Source: Diplolepis rosae
Lineage: Eukaryota > Arthropoda > Insecta > Hymenoptera > Diplolepididae
Reading direction: 5' to 3'
Assembly: GCA_030998225.1 (NCBI GenBank)
Contig: JAPYXD010000680.1
Location: 6,014,001-6,078,000 of the forward strand
DNA: 64,000 nt
A model generated the notes under the pieces. That model saw nothing but the letters and a program-made list of their open reading frames with translations, ran no database searches and was not told where the DNA came from. Positions 58,866 to 64,000 of the stretch are shown here, one piece after another (position 1 is the first letter of the stretch; each line of letters opens with the position of its first letter). The position numbers and the translations under genes are program-made.

Positions 58866-59714
58866 CCAGGTCTAGAAGTATGAACCGGAATTTCCCTATT
58901 AATGGTGCTTGCCATCAGTTTAGGGACCGTACGACCGCTTCTGAAGCGCCATTTTCTCCCTCTAGCAGCTGAGAAAGATTTTCAGTAGACAACAACCCAA
59001 GTTCGATATATCAGTGTATTTACTACAAGCATCGACATGTCGAGTTTTGTGCCTACGAACTAAGATTTGCGGACAGCACTGGTTTTTTGTTATCACTTGA
59101 AGAAAACTGCTGCAGAATCGCATCGAATGCTTGTCGAAGCTTACGGTGAACATGCCCTTGGCAAAACACAGTGTTTCGAGTGGTTTAAAAAATTCAAAAG
59201 TGGTAATTTTGATGTGAGAAACGAAGATTGTGGAAAACCAGCGAAAAAGTGCGTTTGGTGGGATAAGAAGAGTGTTATCTATTATGAGCTGCTAAAACCT
59301 GGTGAAACTGTCAACACGAATCGCTACCAACAGCAAATGATCGATTTAAATCGAGCATTACAAGAAAAACGACCGGATTATCGAAGAAGGCAAGACAAAG
59401 TCATTTTTCTTCACGATAATGCTCCATCACACACAGCGAAACGGGTCAAGGAAACGATCGAGACGTATCATTGGGCCACGCTCTCGCTGAACAACGCTTC
59501 ACTTCGTACGAAAATGTACGAGAATGGCTGGATAACTGGTTTGATTTAAAAGACGAACAGTTTTATTGGCGTGGCATTCATCACCTTCCGGAGAGGTGGG
59601 TAAAATGTGTAAATAGCAATGGAGATTACTTTGAATAAAATATTTTTGATCATTTTCATGCAACAGACATGTAACTTTTGCAAAAAAATTCCGGTTTCAT
59701 ACTTCTAGACCTGG
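58866..59714 (+). mobile_element. Mariner element (mellifera-like ends), internally deleted
   Basis: 849 bp with inverted ends CCAGGTCTAGAAGTATGAAC and partner, flanked by TA (58864-58865 and 59715-59716). It carries a deleted transposase (separate entry). The termini and protein resemble the mellifera subfamily of mariners. Confidence 0.92.
59037..59636 (+). pseudogene. Deleted, frameshifted mariner transposase
   Basis: ATG at 59037, then MSSFVPTN and a stop at 59061-59063. The frame is then open through LRTALVFCYHLKKTAAESHR, YGEHALGKTQCFEWFKKFKS and GNFDVRNEDCGKPAKKC. A deletion of roughly 100 residues removes the second HTH and the first catalytic Asp. The reading frame resumes with VWWDKKSVIYYELLKPGETV and holds the second Asp in VIFLHDNAPSHTAKR. 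A further deletion/frameshift removes the third catalytic Asp region. The normal C-terminus (GHALAEQRFTSYENVREWLD, ending NGDYFE) continues in another frame to about 59636. Confidence 0.9.
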
Positions 59715-59716
59715 TA

Positions 59717-60417
59717 TAAGCACTTGTCAACATTTTGAAAATCTGGTGAAAAGCATTCGATTCGTTCAGCACTTTGTTTCGCTTAAAGATCTCGATTAAA
59801 CTTAAGAAACTCCAAAAATGCCATAATTTATAGAATTTTTTTCAAATATAGATAGTTAACATCTTTCCCATTTAGGCATTTTGATATTGAATAAAAATAA
59901 AGATGTATAAATCTATACAGGATTAGGTAAAAGTTTAATTAAAAGATTTATGAGTTGATGCACTCTAAGCACCAAGTCTGCAAGGTAAAATATGTATCGG
60001 ATAAGAATGTATCCATCTTGTGAGGGGCAGATTTTTAATTTCCTACATTAAACTCATAATTATTTACTTTATGAGTGAAATGAATAATTATTGATTTTGA
60101 CAAGTTCCAAAATTCACTAACTTTGTCCATATTGATCTGATCAAGAAATGTAATAGGAACAATTTTTAGAGCTTTCTTAGTTTTTACAATCTAAAAATGT
60201 CCAAAAATGCCGTTATTTCCGGAATTCTAAGCAGATATGGCTCGATAATGAATTCGTCCTTTCTCTAGAATCTCTAATGCAGTATATAAAATTGTACTAA
60301 AATAGGATCATTTTTTCGAAAGATACACCGACGTGGAAATATTCTTTTCCTAAATTTAACATGAAACCAATACCCTTCCATGTGTGATGAGAATATTAAA
60401 AGGAAAATAAATCTTAC
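59717..60417 (-). other. TMTC2-like intron next to the large exon, with HINE relic
   Basis: AT-rich. At about 60240-60396 an old HINE-like 5' end is visible (ACATGAAACCAATACCCTTC then ATGTGTGATGAGAATATT). The donor GTAAGAT is at 60411-60417. Confidence 0.55.
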
Positions 60418-61315
60418 CTTTAGGTGGGTTAACTCTCAAAGCAGATCGATAAAGGCTCTCTTCACCGTACCAATCCATATTTCGAAGTAGTGTCCTTGCA
60501 GACATTAGGCCCAAAAACAAAGTTGTTGCTACTATAATTCCCTTTGACAGTTTTCCACATCCGGCCTTTTTGGCGATTCCATGAGTTCCAGAAATGGCCG
60601 CCCCAATTGCCAAACAGGCACCGACACTCGGAAGATAAAGAATTCTCTCAGCAATCACGAATCCTACGTAGAAAAAAAGATTGCTTGCTGGGAGAAAGGG
60701 AAGCACTAAAAATCCCAAAATGACAAGTAGGGCTGAAGGAGCCGAACACGAATATCCATGGTTGACTTTTTTCTTGAGACAATGACATTCATTGACGGGG
60801 CCATTATTGTTATTGGCAGCCCTGCAACCGTCTGTATGGCAAGATCCAGTTCTTCTTCCAGCACAGACTGGACACCTGGAGATCGGAAACCAAGAAGTCG
60901 CAGACATTGAGTATGAAGACAGTTCGTAGTTCGTTTGTGACCTTGATCGCACTTTTCCTCTAGAGAGACGAACTCGACGAACTGCCCAGAGGGTTGCAGT
61001 TCCCAAAGCTGCATAAAGGCAAACAGACTCAAGGTTCCTAGAATCTCGCAGACTGGTTATCCTTGGTATAGCATCCATGGACCAATCAAAACTTAGTGTG
61101 CTTGGGCAGAGAAGCATTCTGACACTTGCTGCAGGTAGATAAAGGAATGTGAGGCCCCTAGTAAGTCTTGATGGATGTCTTGCCACAGGATTGTCAGCGC
61201 TTGCAAATTCAGGAACTCTGCCCCCACTGATCCTGAGTCTTCCAAGTGTTAACATTGCCAAACTACCGGCAAGGATTGTCGAGCTTCTCCATTTACCTTG
61301 TCCTGTGGATGGGAT
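60418..61315 (-). CDS. Tmtc2: TMTC2-like O-mannosyltransferase, large membrane-domain exon
   Basis: An 898-bp exon, acceptor TTTATAATTTCAG, donor AAAG|GTAAGAT, 299 codons plus one base, no in-frame stop. TMTC proteins are multi-pass ER enzymes that O-mannosylate cadherin domains. Seen here: a membrane segment at exon residues 13-24, the DUF1736-type block (LTRGLTFLYLPAASVRMLLC, then SFDWSMDAIP at 75-84), and a membrane segment around 98-112. A cysteine-rich loop follows (Cys 148, 151, 159, 164, 177, 179, 190), then membrane segments around 194-210, 213-240 (PASNLFFYVGFVIAERILYL) and 258-274. It ends SLYRSALRVNPPK, the start of the TPR part. The NPPKA junction identifies TMTC2 rather than TMTC1, 3 or 4. 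The catalytic acidic N-terminus is not in this exon and must lie upstream of the window. The first ATG inside the exon is not the gene start. Confidence 0.95.
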
Positions 61316-64000
61316 CTGAAATTATAAAAGTCGAATTGTTTTTTAAAAATGGCAACTTTTTGCTTAACATCTACTAGGTATTTACAGAATGTTTTGGTAA
61401 AACTGAACCAAAACGAATATTTTTTAAATTTGTCTAGTATATAAATAAGAAGTAAAAGACTTGGTGTCAATCAGACGTGTCGGCTCTGATCGAAGCCCTT
61501 ATTAGCAATTTATTTTGAATCTGAAAAATACAGAAAAAGAAATTCCCGGGTAGAAATTGAGACCCGATTCTGGAAAGGTACTGATAAGTTTTTCTAGATA
61601 CTGACCAGTGCCTGTCAAGGAACTTTGCCAAGTGCCTAAATATAAATGTAACGCTGTGTTTGTAGAGCTATTGAACAGAATTTCTGGATAGGGACTTGTC
61701 AGCTTTTTTTGGTCGAAATCTAGGTACTGATAAGTTTCTGCACGGCTTCTAGACAGCACGTGTGGAGATTTATCATGTCAATTATATATTAAGTGTTAAC
61801 AAAAAATGCATTTCTGGTTTCCAAATTAAACCTTTTTTTAATAACAAAAATGTCTATTCTCATGAGAATATTCTTTTATTTACTAAAAAGAAAATAAGAG
61901 GTTAAATAAAATTTTATTTCTAAAATATTGAAACCTGTTAACGGTCAAAAATACAGAAAACCTCAAAACACATTTTCAGTATTTTTTTAGACTCAAAATA
62001 AATCATTGATGAGGGTTCCAATCAGAGCCAAAAATTCTAATTGACATCCAGTTTTTTCCTAAAGCCGATCTAATACTATGGTACATGCATTGATTATTGA
62101 GGGTCAATGTCATTCCTAATTAAAATATTTGAAAATATCTAAAATGATATCCATGAACGCCACAAAACATCAGATGAATTTAGAAAGAAATTTTCTTAAT
62201 TTAAAAAATCTAGGAGAATTTATAAATTGCTAAAAAAATTTACTTTGCTTATAGACCGCAAAAATTTTTTTCTAATTAACATGGACTTTATGGATACCCG
62301 CACTTGATTATGAGAAACTAATACGAATGATTATAAATTATGATTATACATCTGTGTTTTATTATCCTTGCATTTTAATATTTCAGCCTTTTTTGCGATT
62401 GCTATTTTGTATAATTTGTAATTTCGACATCCAAGATTTAATATTTTTATCCTTTTTCAATTTTGAGAAGAACCCAAGTATGTGTCAAAACTCGTTAGCT
62501 TATAAAATTCTTCCTAAAATTACGGAATGAACAGCAAAAGCGGTCTTTTTTTGTTTATATTTATATTATATTTAATGAATGAAATAATTTATGTGCGATT
62601 TTTATTACATTGCGACTTTTCATAATATGTGACAAATAAAGACATCTGAGATGCTTTAGAGCTCTAAAAATATGACAATATTTCAATAAGCTACCTGAAA
62701 TATGAAGAGATTTAAAAGACTATTGAAAGGACTTAAGAGCTTTCAAGAATTTAAAAAACTTTCTAAACGTGAAGTTTTAAAAAATAATTAAAAAGATTAT
62801 AATAGAAAATCGTAAAAGAATTCTAGAATTCAGGACATGGTTTTTACCCGCAATTTACTCTCTACGTGCTCTCAATCCTTGAACTTTTGAAGTTAAAGGT
62901 TCAGATGCCGCAAACTATAACTATAAAATCAAACTATCGAAATACGTATCTATTGTTCGAATACATGAATGAATATATGTAAAACATGATTTGTATAACA
63001 TCATTTGACAATACTGTTATGGAGAAAACTAGATCTGTGTATACAGGAAACTTTAAAGTCAATTTTCTCAAACATCGAAAACTGGATTAGATCTCCCTTG
63101 TGTTCGTTTCATATACACAGAATAGAAGCGTATCATCTCAAAATCACTGGTTAGCTGAAAATTCAGTTCAGAATTTACTTCAAACTTCATTTTGACAAGT
63201 CGACGGCCTCAGAACATTCTCCTCGCACTTAAATTTAATATCTCGTGACTCTAAGCCTCAGGGATTTAATATAATAGCCGATTTAAATGAGAAAGTTGCT
63301 TCTTAGGATCTCACGGAAAGTTCCAGGTATTTGAAAAATACAATTTTTAGAAATATTCCGAAATTCTGAAAGATACTAGATCAACTTTGGAAAGTTCTAT
63401 TAACAAAAAGTGGAACTTCAACATCGCGAGAAACTAAGACTCCTCAATTTGATAAAGTTTTTGGAATGACTTTATTTCTCTTAACTTTAACTTTGTTTCA
63501 AATACAGCTCATCAAATGGGCTATTGTTTAAAAAATTATTAATGTGGTTGCGAAGAATGATTAGCATTGAATTGTATATTACAGGCTTTCAGGAAGAAGG
63601 AGTATTAATTTTTCAACGGTTTATTACTAAGGTTTTGATATTTTTCTGTGACATTCGTCATTCTCTCGATCAAATAAAAGTGATAACTTTACAAATTCTT
63701 TTCAATGCAAATTTGCAAACGAAAAATGTTTGAAATTTTTGAAATTTTAAGTTTTTTATGCAAATTTCAAAAAGTTAATTTCTGTAATTTTGATATTTTT
63801 TTATTTCTAAATTAATATTTTATTATAAATTTAAACTTTTTTGTTTTAAATTTCCGAAAAACAATTCTGAACTTCTGAACCTCTTAAATATAATTTTAAA
63901 GTCATTTAAGTTTCCGAGGATTAGTATTTCAATTTTTGCTTTTTCAACTACTAATTTACTAACGTCAAAACTTTATGCCACTTTCATTTTTTTTCTCAAC
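61316..64000 (-). other. TMTC2-like intron upstream of the large exon
   Basis: No further coding exon is recognised in 2.7 kb. It contains a plus-strand copy of dispersed repeat Z (61990-62100) and a somewhat GC-richer patch at 61500-61790 with several short direct repeats of TACTGATAAGTTT. The rest is AT-rich. Confidence 0.5.

Larger units (their letters stand above)
29444..60417 (-). other. Tmtc2: TMTC2-like intron of 30,974 bp
   Basis: Inferred from matching splice signals and phase: donor GTAAGAT at 60411-60417 after exon 60418-61315, acceptor at 29444-29445 before exon 29329-29443. The intron holds most of the transposons listed between these points. No TPR-coding exon was seen inside it. 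An unseen small exon would have to be a multiple of three bases with compatible phase. Confidence 0.75.

Noticed and set aside
1..64000. tRNA, rRNA or other structural RNA genes
   Set aside because: No convincing cloverleaf with A and B boxes, and no rRNA-like block, was seen on either strand.

Overview
This is a 64 kb piece of an AT-rich, intron- and transposon-rich eukaryotic genome, almost certainly an insect. Nothing bacterial is present: there are no operons, ribosome binding sites or long intact single-exon genes. The only host gene I can identify is split across the window on the minus strand. Two exons (60418-61315 and 29329-29443) encode part of a TMTC2-like protein, a multi-pass ER O-mannosyltransferase with C-terminal TPR repeats. 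The two exons join in phase (donor after one base of a codon, acceptor supplying the other two). They are therefore probably consecutive, separated by an intron of 30,974 bp. The gene's 5' exons lie beyond the right edge and its remaining TPR exons beyond the left edge.

Nearly everything else is intronic and made of mobile elements in many states of decay. The main families are: (1) a TTAA-flanked foldback family of about 665 bp, with eight copies and one clear empty/filled site pair; (2) a dispersed family with 14-bp subterminal inverted repeats, an internal (GTCT)n microsatellite and 3' hairpins, which looks like the mini-me/DINE-1/HINE class of Helentron derivatives, with at least nine recognisable copies on both strands; (3) a second TTAA-flanked family starting GGGGGTAGACC; (4) several Tc1/mariner-type elements, each internally deleted; (5) a P-element-like TIR element (56327-57211) holding a broken THAP domain; (6) a non-LTR retrotransposon relic (19945-25322) broken up by a Copia relic and several MITEs; (7) long perfect-looking foldbacks with arms of up to about 390 bp; and (8) a minisatellite with a 163-bp higher-order unit (17008-17725).

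Layout: 0-7 kb foldbacks, a GTTACATA-rich TIR element and a small duplicated MITE; 7-9 kb a HINE-like copy split by a foldback; 10-14.4 kb MITEs and a mariner-type relic; 15.6-18 kb a HINE-like copy running into the minisatellite; 19.3-25.3 kb the nested retrotransposon block; 26.8-28.8 kb a HINE-like copy and a pogo-like MITE; 29.3 kb the TMTC2 TPR exon; 30.6-55.8 kb repeats with a few unexplained GC-rich or coding-like islands; 56.3-59.7 kb a GC-richer cluster of P-like and mariner elements; 60.4-61.3 kb the large TMTC2 exon; 61.3-64 kb upstream intron. I see no rRNA, tRNA or CRISPR array. The order within Insecta cannot be fixed from this window; Hymenoptera is possible but unproven.
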